Of a stretch of DNA of 64,000 nucleotides, positions 52,247 through 61,238 are shown one piece after another. The stretch spans positions 1,985,501 through 2,049,500 of the forward strand of contig NZ_CP031168.1 in assembly GCF_022354825.1 (NCBI RefSeq), given 5' to 3'. The notes beneath the pieces are model-generated. The model saw nothing but the letters and a program-made list of their open reading frames with translations. It did not search any database and was not told where the DNA came from. Position 1 is the first letter of the stretch. Every line of letters begins with the position of its first letter. The DNA is from Paenibacillus sp. H1-7 (GTDB taxonomy: Bacteria; Bacillota; Bacilli; Paenibacillales; NBRC-103111). Both the position numbers and the translations under genes were made by a program.

Positions 52247-53059
52247 ATGGTGGAATGGGTCATTGGCTTGGTTTGCAGCCTTATCATTGCGGGAGCGGCT
52301 TATGCCAAAAGATCATTATCGGCATCGGGAGCCGCAATGGCGGTAGTGGTAGGAACCTTGTTGTATGCGTTCGGCAGCTTGGCATGGTTCGGAACGCTGA
52401 TCGTCTTCTTCGTCACCTCCTCGCTGTTGTCCAAATGGAAGCAGCGGCTCAAAGCAGCTGCAGAGAGCGGATATGTGAAGTCGGGCAGGAGAGATGCCGG
52501 GCAAGTGTTTGCAAATGGCGGAATCGCCGTCCTGCTGTGCGTAGGCCACTATGTATGGCCTCATCCGTTATGGTGGCCGGCATTTATCGGTGTTCTTGCC
52601 TCCGTCAACGCAGATACATGGGCGACGGAAATCGGCGGTCTTAGCCGGTCTCAGCCCCGGTCCATTGTAAGCGGACGCAAGGTCCCAGCTGGAACGTCAG
52701 GGGGCGTAACGTGGCTTGGCATCGCAGCTTCTTTTGCCGGGGGGTTGACCATAGGGGTATCGGCATGGTTATTGTCGCTAGGGGAACCGGCAGGGACGGA
52801 GTCGGTTTCTCCCTGGATGCTGCTTTTGCTCGGTATCTGCGGGGGCTTGGCCGGTTCTTTGTCCGACTCCTGGATGGGGGCGGTCTGGCAGGTAATGTAC
52901 CGCTGTCCGGTATGCGGGAAGGAAATAGAAAAAAGCCGCCATTGCGATACCGCTGCGGTGCGGTTTCGAGGGGCTTCTTTCATGACGAACGATACGGTGA
53001 ACATGATCAGTTCCTTGGTTGGCGGGGCGGTATGTATCGTATTGTACAAGCTTTTTTAA
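52247..53059 (+). CDS. DUF92-family integral membrane protein
   Basis: 270 residues with about six helices. VNADTWATEIGGLS and GGVTWLGIAASFAGG are family motifs; some relatives are phytol or dolichol kinases. GSLSDSWMGAVWQVMYRCPVCGKEIEKSRHC carries a short Cys/His cluster that could bind metal. Function unknown. SD AAAGGGTG precedes the ATG. Confidence 0.8.
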   Translation: MVEWVIGLVCSLIIAGAAYAKRSLSASGAAMAVVVGTLLYAFGSLAWFGTLIVFFVTSSLLSKWKQRLKAAAESGYVKSGRRDAGQVFANGGIAVLLCVGHYVWPHPLWWPAFIGVLASVNADTWATEIGGLSRSQPRSIVSGRKVPAGTSGGVTWLGIAASFAGGLTIGVSAWLLSLGEPAGTESVSPWMLLLLGICGGLAGSLSDSWMGAVWQVMYRCPVCGKEIEKSRHCDTAAVRFRGASFMTNDTVNMISSLVGGAVCIVLYKLF

Positions 53060-53089
53060 GCAGCCTATCAATTGGGGCGGCAATCAGGG

Positions 53090-53197
53090 CTACTCGCCTT
53101 TGCTTCTCGAGCCGGCTCTGCTCCACAAACGGATGATCAGGCCGATTACGGCAAATACGATGATCGTCACGATGACCATTACGCTCGTCGTTATCAC
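53090..53197 (-). CDS. 35-residue membrane peptide
   Basis: Too short for usual gene calling. GTG start with GGAGAG 7 nt upstream; about 21 hydrophobic residues (VMVIVTIIVFAVIGLIIRLW) then a basic tail RAGSRSKGE. A promoter-sized region and a bidirectional terminator flank it. It resembles small single-pass peptides of Bacillales (YtzI-like in form only). Its 3' end is 31 nt from the convergent DUF92 stop. Confidence 0.55.
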   Translation of the reverse strand: MITTSVMVIVTIIVFAVIGLIIRLWSRAGSRSKGE

Positions 53198-53260
53198 GGC
53201 AATCTCTCCTTATAAAAAGGCTATTTGTCTATTGTTGACATAATCGCGCCGAAATAACAG

Positions 53261-53293
53261 TAAATCCGCCCCTGTTGTTTAGGGGCGGATTTA
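53261..53293. terminator. Perfect bidirectional terminator hairpin
   Basis: TAAATCCGCCCCT and AGGGGCGGATTTA form 13 perfect pairs around a 7-nt loop. It separates the beta-propeller gene's 3' side from the DUF92 gene. Confidence 0.85.
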
Positions 53294-53423
53294 AGTCGCC
53301 AAGAAGCTGGATATACTCATTAAAGCTAAAAAGGAATAGGCTGCGGATCTCCTGGGGGAAGTACGTCACCGGAATGCCCCAGCAGCATTTTCAGTTATAA
53401 AGGTTTTCTTGCAGGCTACGGAG

Positions 53424-55907
53424 CTACGGAAGCTGAACGCTTCCGAGCTCGGTGAGCGTAGCTTTATCCGTTGCTTTGATCATTTGCTGGGAGGCTGTAT
53501 ACAGTGTGCTGCCAATATACAGTATACGTTCAATATTCTTTTCATAGATTCCGCTGTAATACCCGGCCTTGCTGTAATCATCGGCGGTCAGGTGAGTGAT
53601 CCTCCCCTGTAAGCGGAAGCCGCTGTTCAGATCAAGCTTGTATACATAAGCTCCCTGGAACGTAAATTCTCCGTAACGACTCGCCTCATTGAACGAGGAA
53701 CCGTTCGCTTTCCTATCTTTGATCTCCATCACTTTGACCGGGAAGGCAAGCAATCCGTCTTCTTTCGAGAACAGCAGCGCTTTATGATTGCGGAGCAGCT
53801 CGGAATCGGTACCGCGGTCTCCAATCGTTTCCTGAAACAGCTCTTTCGGATTCGCAACATCGGTTACGTCGAACAACGCCATTTTCATTCCCTGATACAA
53901 ACCGACGGTTTCCCCGGAGCTGTTCCCGTTTACGCCGCTTGATACTTCAACCGTGTCTTTGCCGAACCCGATAAGATGATTGTCGTCATAAGGATGCAGG
54001 TAATTGCTGTAGCCGGGAATTTTCAGCTTGCCCAATAGGGCCGGAGCTTGAGGCGCCGTCAAATCGATCACAAATAAGGGATCGACGGTGCGGAAGGTGA
54101 CCATGTAGGCCCGGTTATCGGCATAGCGCACGGAATAGATTTGCTCGCCCGGTGCAATATCCTCAATTTTTCCGACCGTTTGCATGGCCGCATCCAGAAC
54201 GTACATATTGTTTTTGGACGTATGCTCATCGGTACGGCCGATATTCCCTTTGGTTGTTGCTATACGGAAGTAGCCCTGATGCTCATCCATGGCAAACTGA
54301 TTCAGTACGCGTCCCGGTACTTTGCCGCGTCCAGAGTATGTGACCTTGCCGGAGCCCATGGCGAATTTATAAATGACGGTGCTCGACTCCCCGGGCTGGA
54401 TGACTGCACGGGTACGATCCGACGGCAGCTTCTCTCTGCTAACCGGTTCGAACTGCTGCGAAGCTACGTATAGATGCTCGAGGGACGCATACACCTGATT
54501 TCCCGATCCAAGGTAGCTAGTCACGTTCATAGGCTGAGCAGGATCACCGATGGATAGGCCGGCAACCATCAAATAATTAGGCGCTTGCGAGTTGGGGAAG
54601 TACCGTATATCTTCATATCCTATGGATACGTAGCTGCCGCTGACCGCTGAATCCCGATAGGAAGGGAGCGATCCGGCTATGGCGGCTTCCTTCTCGGGCA
54701 GACTTAAGGAGTCCCGGAGCACCGGGGCAATGGAGATGCCTCTGTTCGAGATCAAATATAGCGAATCTCCGATTTTTCTCGAGGACGTATACTGACCGTC
54801 CAGCTCCACTTCCCGGACTTTGGCCATTGTGCTGCGATCTCCCAGCTCATAGATCACGGCTTTGGTAGTTGTGCGGCCCGCTGGAAGCCTCACAATCATT
54901 TTTTCTTTCACGACCGAAGGCTCCGCAGATGGAACCGCAGCGCTGCTTGTCGCGGTGTCCGGCCCCGCTTGCTGAGGCTCCGGCTTGGAGTCCGTCCTAT
55001 ACAACGTAGTTCCAATGACGACCATGCGCTTCTCATCAATGTAGAGCTCTCTGGCGTGAAAATGGGGATCGTCAAAGGTAACGGTGCTAACCACTTTCAT
55101 TTGATCCGTAGGAGCAGCCTTAGTTACAATCACCCGGTTCCGGTTCACCTGGTAAATAAAATCGCCGTCCGTTTTTATAATGTCCGCTTCGTCTACACCC
55201 TCCACTTGTACATTCGTCGTGGAGTAGGCCGGTTTGGATTCCGCCGCACCCGACGATGGGACGCTTGCCGCCGCTTTTTGCTTAGCCGTTGGCTGAACGG
55301 CAACCAAGCCTTCGCCTGCCATCGCTGTCACGCTAATACTGCCGTCAAAATTGACCCCGTATGGAACGGATTGCTCAAGCAGCTGCCGCATACGCTCAAA
55401 GGAACCTACCGTTGGCAGGCTTTGATCCGCATCCCATATGGAAGCTGTCTGGGAGGCAGCGTCCCAATATACATGAAAATCAAACGATTCGCTGAAAAAT
55501 CGTAACGGAACCAGCAGTTCCCCTTGCTCCAGCATGGGAGCTGCATCCAATGTGACGGATTCGCTCTGGCGTAACGCTTCCTTATTTCCCGGCTCCAGCT
55601 TGACGGTATAGCCCGATTTGGTTGCGGTAGCTGTGTCGGCAGGGGAGCTTGAATCCCACTGTACCTGTACGCCGAGCGATTCGGACAGATCGTTCAGCGG
55701 AACCATAAGTGTGCTGTTGACGAGCCTGGGCGATGTCTGATACCGTACTGGCTGTCCGTTCAAGCTCAAGCCGAATGCAGAATTATCGGTGCTTGAGTCC
55801 GAGGGAGGCGAGGATCCGGTAGCGATCACGGTGCAAGTAAGCAGAGTGGCTAACGGTATTAACATTTTCATAGCGTTGTGGAGCATTCGCCTGGGCGATA
55901 CCTTCAT
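53424..55907 (-). CDS. Secreted beta-propeller protein with copper-amine-oxidase-like N-terminal domain
   Basis: 827 residues. A Sec signal peptide (MLIPLATLLTCTVIATG) leads into a stalk domain with FGLSLNGQPVRYQTSPRLV, LMVPLNDLSESLG, ELLVPLRFFSESF (the form common in Paenibacillus surface proteins). A Pro/Ala linker follows, then a C-terminal beta-propeller domain (COG4880 type) with repeats such as VEGVDEADIIKTDGDFIYQV and VYSVRYADNRAYMVTFRTVDPLFVIDL. Probably binds the wall or extracellular ligands. SD GAGGGA. A terminator is not obvious downstream. Confidence 0.82.
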   Translation of the reverse strand: MKVSPRRMLHNAMKMLIPLATLLTCTVIATGSSPPSDSSTDNSAFGLSLNGQPVRYQTSPRLVNSTLMVPLNDLSESLGVQVQWDSSSPADTATATKSGYTVKLEPGNKEALRQSESVTLDAAPMLEQGELLVPLRFFSESFDFHVYWDAASQTASIWDADQSLPTVGSFERMRQLLEQSVPYGVNFDGSISVTAMAGEGLVAVQPTAKQKAAASVPSSGAAESKPAYSTTNVQVEGVDEADIIKTDGDFIYQVNRNRVIVTKAAPTDQMKVVSTVTFDDPHFHARELYIDEKRMVVIGTTLYRTDSKPEPQQAGPDTATSSAAVPSAEPSVVKEKMIVRLPAGRTTTKAVIYELGDRSTMAKVREVELDGQYTSSRKIGDSLYLISNRGISIAPVLRDSLSLPEKEAAIAGSLPSYRDSAVSGSYVSIGYEDIRYFPNSQAPNYLMVAGLSIGDPAQPMNVTSYLGSGNQVYASLEHLYVASQQFEPVSREKLPSDRTRAVIQPGESSTVIYKFAMGSGKVTYSGRGKVPGRVLNQFAMDEHQGYFRIATTKGNIGRTDEHTSKNNMYVLDAAMQTVGKIEDIAPGEQIYSVRYADNRAYMVTFRTVDPLFVIDLTAPQAPALLGKLKIPGYSNYLHPYDDNHLIGFGKDTVEVSSGVNGNSSGETVGLYQGMKMALFDVTDVANPKELFQETIGDRGTDSELLRNHKALLFSKEDGLLAFPVKVMEIKDRKANGSSFNEASRYGEFTFQGAYVYKLDLNSGFRLQGRITHLTADDYSKAGYYSGIYEKNIERILYIGSTLYTASQQMIKATDKATLTELGSVQLP

Positions 55908-55989
55908 AGATTATCCCTCCAGCTTGCCGTAATTTTCCATCCTACCTATCTAACGAGGCAAGCCGGCTATTTGTTCCAGTCGGAAAAAA

Positions 55990-56024
55990 AGAAAAAACCG
56001 CACGGTTCGTTTCGAACGGCGGCT
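55990..56024 (-). terminator. Terminator of the diguanylate cyclase gene
   Basis: On the minus strand CCGC-CGTTCG pairs with CGAAC-CG-GCGG, then TTTTTTC. Confidence 0.7.
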
Positions 56025-56030
56025 TGTCTT

Positions 56031-57362
56031 TCAATCATTGCCATAATAGAGTCGCACGAGATTGCGTCCTTCTTGCTTAGCCTGATACAATGCCTTGTCC
56101 GCCCGCAGGAACAGCTCTTTCGGGTCGGAATCGCGCGTAGGAATCATTGTCGCTGTGCCCAGGCTGATCGTAATATAAGAACAGCCTTCGGAGCGTGTCA
56201 ACGGGATTTGCAAGGCCTCTACTTGCATTCGCAAATGTTCGGCTACGGTTTGGGCGCCTGACGCATCCGTCGAAGGAAGGATGATGACGAATTCCTCTCC
56301 GCCGTAGCGGGCGATGAAATCGATCGAGCGCTTGGCGGCTTTTTTCAACGATTCCGCTACGAGCCGGAGGCAAATATCTCCTTCGACATGGCCGTACGTA
56401 TCATTGTAATGCTTGAAGTAATCGATATCGATCAAAATAAGCGACAGGGGGACGGCCATCCGGCTGCACTGCTTCCATTCCTTTTTCAAATACTCATCAA
56501 ATCCGCGGCGGTTGGACACCCCGGTCAACGCGTCGACTGTAGACATTTTTTGCAGCAATTCGTTCGCTTCCAGCAGCTGCTTTTCCACATGCTTACGGGT
56601 CGATACATCCCTCGATACCGATATGATTTCCTTACGCAGGCCGTATGGATCGAGAATGGTACGGGCGGTAGTTTCGAACCAGATGTACGTTCCGTCCTTG
56701 CGGCGAATGCGGTATTCGGTCAGCATCGTCTTCGAGTCGATGAGCTCCTTGATGCTCGCATTATCTTCGTTGGGGAAATCCTCCGGATGGAGCAAATCGT
56801 ACATATTTAGCCCCAGCAGTTCCTCCGGTTCATAGCCGAGCAGCGTCTTGGAAGCGGGGGAGACGTATAAGTAAATACCGTCCATCGACACTCTGGAAAT
56901 CATGTCCGTTGAATTGTCGGCGATCATCTTATACATTTGCTCGCTTTCCTTGCGGAGCTTCTCGTTGTTTTTGCGGATGGTTATATCACGAAACAAAATG
57001 GTGAACAGGTCCTTGCCGGGGTAAGCATGAAATTTGAACCACCGGTTTATGGCAGAGTAATAAAAATCAAACGAATGAGTACGCTGGGTCGCCATAGAGG
57101 CCAAATAGTTGTCGTACAGCGGAGTGCCGACAGCGGTCGGAAAGCTTGTCCACACCGACATGCCGAGCAAATCGGTCCGTGGGCGTTCCAGCATCTTCTC
57201 CGCGGCTTTATTCATGTAGGTAATTCGTCCAAAGGCGTCCAGATTCATGATGCCGTCGGTTATGTTCTCAAGTATGGCTTGCGGAAGCGCGAAAGAGTCA
57301 TCCTCTGTCTCTTCAAAGGTGAAGGGCTGCCGCTTTTCGATTTCTTTTAATGGATCAAGCAT
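56031..57362 (-). CDS. PAS-PAS-GGDEF diguanylate cyclase
   Basis: 443 residues. Two PAS sensor domains (about 25-135 and 145-265) with a PAC tail (EYRIRRKDGTYIWFETTARTI) precede a GGDEF domain with ARYGGEEFVIIL (active site GGEEF) and LIDIDYFKHYND. The inhibitory I-site RSID lies five residues before the motif, so product feedback is likely. It makes c-di-GMP from two GTP. No transmembrane segment, so it senses a cytosolic signal. SD GAAGGA. The 405-nt gap upstream (57363-57767) holds no gene and only the terminator of pepF. Confidence 0.92.
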   Translation of the reverse strand: MLDPLKEIEKRQPFTFEETEDDSFALPQAILENITDGIMNLDAFGRITYMNKAAEKMLERPRTDLLGMSVWTSFPTAVGTPLYDNYLASMATQRTHSFDFYYSAINRWFKFHAYPGKDLFTILFRDITIRKNNEKLRKESEQMYKMIADNSTDMISRVSMDGIYLYVSPASKTLLGYEPEELLGLNMYDLLHPEDFPNEDNASIKELIDSKTMLTEYRIRRKDGTYIWFETTARTILDPYGLRKEIISVSRDVSTRKHVEKQLLEANELLQKMSTVDALTGVSNRRGFDEYLKKEWKQCSRMAVPLSLILIDIDYFKHYNDTYGHVEGDICLRLVAESLKKAAKRSIDFIARYGGEEFVIILPSTDASGAQTVAEHLRMQVEALQIPLTRSEGCSYITISLGTATMIPTRDSDPKELFLRADKALYQAKQEGRNLVRLYYGND

Positions 57363-57721
57363 AGAGTAATCCTTCCTGGATATTGTGCTATGTTTGTTTA
57401 TAACCGTACCGCACCATGCCTGGTTAGGAGGTTACTATCCCTTGGAATGTACAGAAAGCGACAATCGGATCCATTGCTGCCGAATCATTCTGACTTGTCA
57501 ACAAAGCAAGCCGGGGTGCTCTTATGCTCTGCGGTAGATATTCAGTCGCCGAAAAGCCCCATTAGAGGCAATCCGGTAACTATGTATCGATAGTTTTATT
57601 GTAATGAATGCGGGACTAGAGTTCAATGTAAAAATGGAAAAAAAGGGACATTTTCGAAAAAATAAATGTTATATTATGTTCCATTGGCAGTTCGATTATA
57701 TGTCAAAAACGATGTTGAGAA

Positions 57722-57758
57722 CAAAGAAAGGCTGCAACACCTTGATGTCTGCAGCCTT
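57722..57758 (-). terminator. Terminator after pepF
   Basis: AAGGCTGCA pairs with TGCAGCCTT around 13 nt; TCTTTGTT follows on the minus strand. Confidence 0.65.
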
Positions 57759-57767
57759 GTTGTGTAA

Positions 57768-59675
57768 TTATTTTGCCAATTGCTCCATTTGGACGAGCAA
57801 ATCTTTGAATACATCCATAGCTTGCTTAATCGGCTCCGGTGTCGACATATCTACGCCGGCGCGCTTCAAAATATTGATCGAATAATCGCTGCCTCCGCTT
57901 TTCAGGAAACCAAGATAGCGATCGACGGCCGGCTGTCCTTCTTCAAGGATTTGCTTGGCAAAGCTGGTTGCCGCCGAGAAGCCGGTTGCGTATTTGTACA
58001 CATAGAAGCTGTTGTAGAAGTGGGGGATACGCGCCCATTCCATTTCAATATCCTTATCCACAACCATATCTTTACCGTAGTACAGAACGTTTAGGTCGTA
58101 ATAGATTTTGCTGAAGTCTTGAGGCGTCAGCGATTCGCCTTGCTCCGCCTTCTCGTGAGTGATTTTCTCGAATTCGGCGAACATTGTCTGACGGAATACT
58201 GTGGTACGGAACTGATCCATATAGTAGGTCAGCAGGTACATTTTTTCTTTCGGATCCGTCGACTTCTTGAGCATGTAATCCATCAGAAGCGCTTCGTTAA
58301 GTGTAGAAGCCACTTCCGCAAGGAAAATCGTATACTGAGCGTCGCGGTACTTCTGGTTAGCATCGGACAAATACGAATGAATCGCATGGCCCATTTCATG
58401 GGTGAGCGTGAACATGCTGTTCAAATTGTCCTTGTGATTCAGAAGCACGTACGGATGGGTGCCGAAAGCTCCCCAGCTGTAAGCGCCGTTGCGCTTGCCT
58501 TCATTCTCATAAATGTCGATCCAGCGGTTATCGAAGCCTTCCTGCAGGATGTTGAGATAATCTTGGCCTAGCGGCTTCAAGCTTTCCTTAACGGTAGCTT
58601 GCGCTTGCTCGTACGTAATATCCATTTTGTATTCGTCTACCAGCGGGGCGAACAGGTCGTACATGTGCAGGTCGTCGACCTTAAGCAGCTTTTTGCGCAG
58701 ATCCATGTACCGGTGCATCAAAGGCAGCGACTGATGGATCGTATCGATCAGATTCGTGTACACTTCTTTCGGGATGTTGTCGCCGTACAGGGACATCTCC
58801 AGCGTAGAAGGATATTTCCGAACCTTGGAATAAAAAATATTTTTGTTTATATTGGCAGCCAAAGTAGCGCCGATCGTGTTTTTATTCTTCGCATAGGTCG
58901 CGTACATCGCTTGAAAGGCTTCCTTGCGCACTTCGCGATTGCGGCTCTCCAAAAACTGAATGTAACGCCCATGGGTCAGCTCGACTTCTTCACCCTGCTC
59001 GTTTTTCACCTTGGGGAATTTCAGGTCGGCGTTGTTGAGCATGCTGTAAATCGTGCTTGGCGCTTGAGAAAGGTTGCCTACTTGCGCAAGAAGAGCTTCC
59101 TCGGTTTTGGACAAAATATGCTGCTTCTCCCGGATCATTTCCTCCAGCGTCCGCTTATAAGAGCTAAGCGCAGGATCGTTGACGAGCTTATTCAGCTCCT
59201 CGTCGGATAAGCTTAATATTTCAGGAGAAATGAAGGACAAGGCCTCGCCGGTCTCCACGCTTAATTTTTTCGCCTTTTCGGATAATGCCTGGTATGTAGA
59301 TTCTGCTGTATCCTCATGATGCTTCATGTTGGAGTACACATAAAGCCGTTCCATATGTAACGAGATGGAGTCTTCCAACTCAAAGCACTGCTTGATGGAG
59401 GATGGATCCTTCAACTTTCCTTGAAAAGCTCCTACCTTTTTCAAAAGTTCCTTGACTTCTTGGTACTCTTTGTCCCATGCTTGCTGGTTTGGAAACAGAT
59501 CCTCCAAATTCCATGTATGCTCAGCAGGCACATCAGTTCGTTTAAGTACTTGATTCATCGGAGCCCTCCTCGTATTTTTGGTTGTAGGTTTGGTAAAGCC
59601 GTTTGCCGACATAGGAGCTGAAAGCACCGTTCCGGCGAACAGCAAGCCCGTCATTACCAACGGAAAAAAACGCAT
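57768..59675 (-). CDS. pepF: Oligoendopeptidase F (M3B) with possible dual start
   Basis: From 59675 the product has 635 residues and begins with a signal-like stretch (MRFFPLVMTGLLFAGTVLSAP). From an internal ATG at 59558 it has 596 and is the usual cytosolic PepF. LTHEMGHAIHSYLSDAN holds HExxH-type zinc ligands (HEMGH), with a Glu about 25 residues further (FLAEVAST); VEHTWNLEDLF-like AEHTWNLEDLFP starts the family region. Both ATGs have SDs: GGAG at 10 nt, and GAGGAGGG at 5 nt. The enzyme cleaves oligopeptides; a secreted form would be unusual. Confidence 0.88.
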   Translation of the reverse strand: MRFFPLVMTGLLFAGTVLSAPMSANGFTKPTTKNTRRAPMNQVLKRTDVPAEHTWNLEDLFPNQQAWDKEYQEVKELLKKVGAFQGKLKDPSSIKQCFELEDSISLHMERLYVYSNMKHHEDTAESTYQALSEKAKKLSVETGEALSFISPEILSLSDEELNKLVNDPALSSYKRTLEEMIREKQHILSKTEEALLAQVGNLSQAPSTIYSMLNNADLKFPKVKNEQGEEVELTHGRYIQFLESRNREVRKEAFQAMYATYAKNKNTIGATLAANINKNIFYSKVRKYPSTLEMSLYGDNIPKEVYTNLIDTIHQSLPLMHRYMDLRKKLLKVDDLHMYDLFAPLVDEYKMDITYEQAQATVKESLKPLGQDYLNILQEGFDNRWIDIYENEGKRNGAYSWGAFGTHPYVLLNHKDNLNSMFTLTHEMGHAIHSYLSDANQKYRDAQYTIFLAEVASTLNEALLMDYMLKKSTDPKEKMYLLTYYMDQFRTTVFRQTMFAEFEKITHEKAEQGESLTPQDFSKIYYDLNVLYYGKDMVVDKDIEMEWARIPHFYNSFYVYKYATGFSAATSFAKQILEEGQPAVDRYLGFLKSGGSDYSINILKRAGVDMSTPEPIKQAMDVFKDLLVQMEQLAK

Positions 59676-59756
59676 AGTGCTCACACTCCTGCAATTTTTT
59701 TCCTAGTATGACCGGATTGTAGATATATTATAAGGAAATTACCGATCGATGTAAAA

Positions 59757-59945
59757 CAATGATGAGCGACCGCGATTTAAAGGTAAATTTCCTTGCTGAT
59801 GAACGTATGTATTTCAGGGAGAGTACGCTCTCATCATAATAGGAATTCTTTTAGTGATGTCTAACCTTAGAAGCGGGACCACTTTTAGAGGTAGAATTCC
59901 TTGCTGATGAACGAATGTATTTCAGGAAGGGATGCTCTCATCCCG
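59757..59945. repeat. Dispersed structured repeat, copy D (two tandem units)
   Basis: GAGCGACCGCGATTTAAAGGTA and AGCGGGACCACTTTTAGAGGT parallel GAGCGACCGCGTTCAGAGGTA of the 46.1-kb units. Each is followed by TTCCTTGCTGATGAACG..ATGTATTTCAGG, a tail not shared with the other copies. In unit 2 outer arms GGAATTC/GAATTCC form a stem. Lies between pepF and a small membrane protein gene. Confidence 0.55.
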
Positions 59946-59951
59946 CTCGCC

Positions 59952-60143
59952 TTATACTCCGGCCTTGGTCATGGTGAAGAAGCTGTAGACGATCAGGGTG
60001 AAGGAGAAGGCCACCATAATAAGCGCCAATATGGCAAGAGGACGTTTCACATTGGAAGGAAGCGTATCTTTTTTCATAATTAAAATAAGTGCAAAGCAAA
60101 AAGAGATGATGATAAACGTAAGAAGAGTTGTAGAATTATTCAT
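59952..60143 (-). CDS. Small two-helix membrane protein
   Basis: 63 residues with two hydrophobic segments (LLTFIIISFCFALILIM and ILALIMVAFSFTLIVYSFF) joined by a basic loop. GAGGAGC lies 6 nt upstream of the ATG, which supports expression. Not recognised. Confidence 0.65.
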   Translation of the reverse strand: MNNSTTLLTFIIISFCFALILIMKKDTLPSNVKRPLAILALIMVAFSFTLIVYSFFTMTKAGV

Positions 60144-60269
60144 AAAATAGCTCCTCGTTCAGATTGCCGTGTATGCGTAGTATGCCCAAATTCCAACAGC
60201 GCCTTTTGTACAAAGGTATTCGACGCGGCCGTATTAATTCCTTGTTTTCGCCAATAGACTTCCTCTTAT

Positions 60270-60345
60270 AAAAAAACGCCCTCATCCGATTCTTCCTTCC
60301 TAAGGAGTGCGGCTCCTTACAAAAGAGAAACGGAACAGGGCGTTT
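60270..60345 (-). terminator. Terminator of the terC-like gene
   Basis: On the minus strand AACGCCCT pairs with AGGGCGTT, then T6; an inner hairpin GTAAGGAG/CTCCTTAG fills the loop. Confidence 0.7.
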
Positions 60346-60360
60346 GTTTCGATAAGCGCT

Positions 60361-61158
60361 TTAGCCGTTGGATTTTACGAGGACTAAATGGCCTTTTTCA
60401 TCCGTTCTTGCCTGGAAGCTGTCATCCGGACGAATGTTCGCTTCATCAACAAGCTCTTGAGGAATTTTCAAATGACCGTTGTCGTTAACCGATACGTTGA
60501 AACCGAACAGCTTGTTCCACAAGCCTGTTACCAGGACTCCGGCAACAATGAGTACCACCAATGCCCACTTAATAACCGGATTCGCAGCAAACCAGTCATG
60601 CACCAGCAGATCTTCCGTCAGCATTTTACCAGCCGTCAAGGCAAGCACGCCTGCACCTACATAAATGATCCATGGGAATTTCTCCATCCAGCGAATAAAC
60701 AACGAGCTGCCCCATACCATGATAGGTACGCTGATAAGCAGACCGACAATGACGAGCAAGAAGCTTCCGTGCGATGCGCCGGCTACCGCCATTACATTAT
60801 CGAAGCCCATCAAAGCGTCGGCGATAATAATGGTCTGAATAGCGGGCCACAGCTTATTCTGCGCCTGAATGTCATGATCCTTCTTGTCAACGAGCAGCTT
60901 GTAGGCGATCCAGATCAGCAGGATGCCTCCGATGAGCAGCAATGCAGGGAGCTTGAGCAGCCATACCACCAGCAAGGTTGCAACGGCACGAATTACAATC
61001 GCTCCGACAGTCCCCCAAAGGATAGCTTTTTTCTGATGTTCTTTAGGCAAGTTTCTGGCTGCGAGTCCGATGACGATCGCATTGTCTCCCGCGAGAACCA
61101 AGTCGATTAAGATGATGCTGAGTAGTGCACTAAAAAATGTCGGGTCTAGCCATTCCAT
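60361..61158 (-). CDS. TerC-family membrane protein with AbrB-like C-terminal tail
   Basis: 265 residues. ILIDLVLAGDNAIVIGLA and FDNVMAVAGASHGSFLL are the two acidic DN motifs in helices 1 and 4 of the TerC/YjbE family, about seven helices in all. Family members export Mn2+ or load it onto secreted enzymes. The last 45 residues (VNDNGHLKIPQELV...DEKGHLVLV) are extra and look like an AbrB/SpoVT swapped-hairpin domain. An upstream yybP-ykoY riboswitch supports a manganese role. SD AAGAAGGAG. Confidence 0.9.
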   Translation of the reverse strand: MEWLDPTFFSALLSIILIDLVLAGDNAIVIGLAARNLPKEHQKKAILWGTVGAIVIRAVATLLVVWLLKLPALLLIGGILLIWIAYKLLVDKKDHDIQAQNKLWPAIQTIIIADALMGFDNVMAVAGASHGSFLLVIVGLLISVPIMVWGSSLFIRWMEKFPWIIYVGAGVLALTAGKMLTEDLLVHDWFAANPVIKWALVVLIVAGVLVTGLWNKLFGFNVSVNDNGHLKIPQELVDEANIRPDDSFQARTDEKGHLVLVKSNG

Positions 61159-61192
61159 GTCCTATCCGCTCCTTCTTTCTTATTGTTTACAT

Positions 61193-61225
61193 AAAAAAGA
61201 CCTCTACCGAACTCGGTAAAGGTCT
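61193..61225 (-). terminator. Second terminator of the Mn2+ riboswitch platform
   Basis: On the minus strand GACCTTTACCG pairs with CGGTAGAGGTC, then T6. The stem is almost a copy of the one in the aptamer's 3' region. Confidence 0.8.
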
Positions 61226-61238
61226 CATTAAACAATAA

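Noticed and set aside
59776..59945. Insertion-sequence ends flanking the repeat near 59.8 kb
   Set aside because: No transposase ORF or target-site duplication is seen; the similarity is to the structured dispersed repeats.
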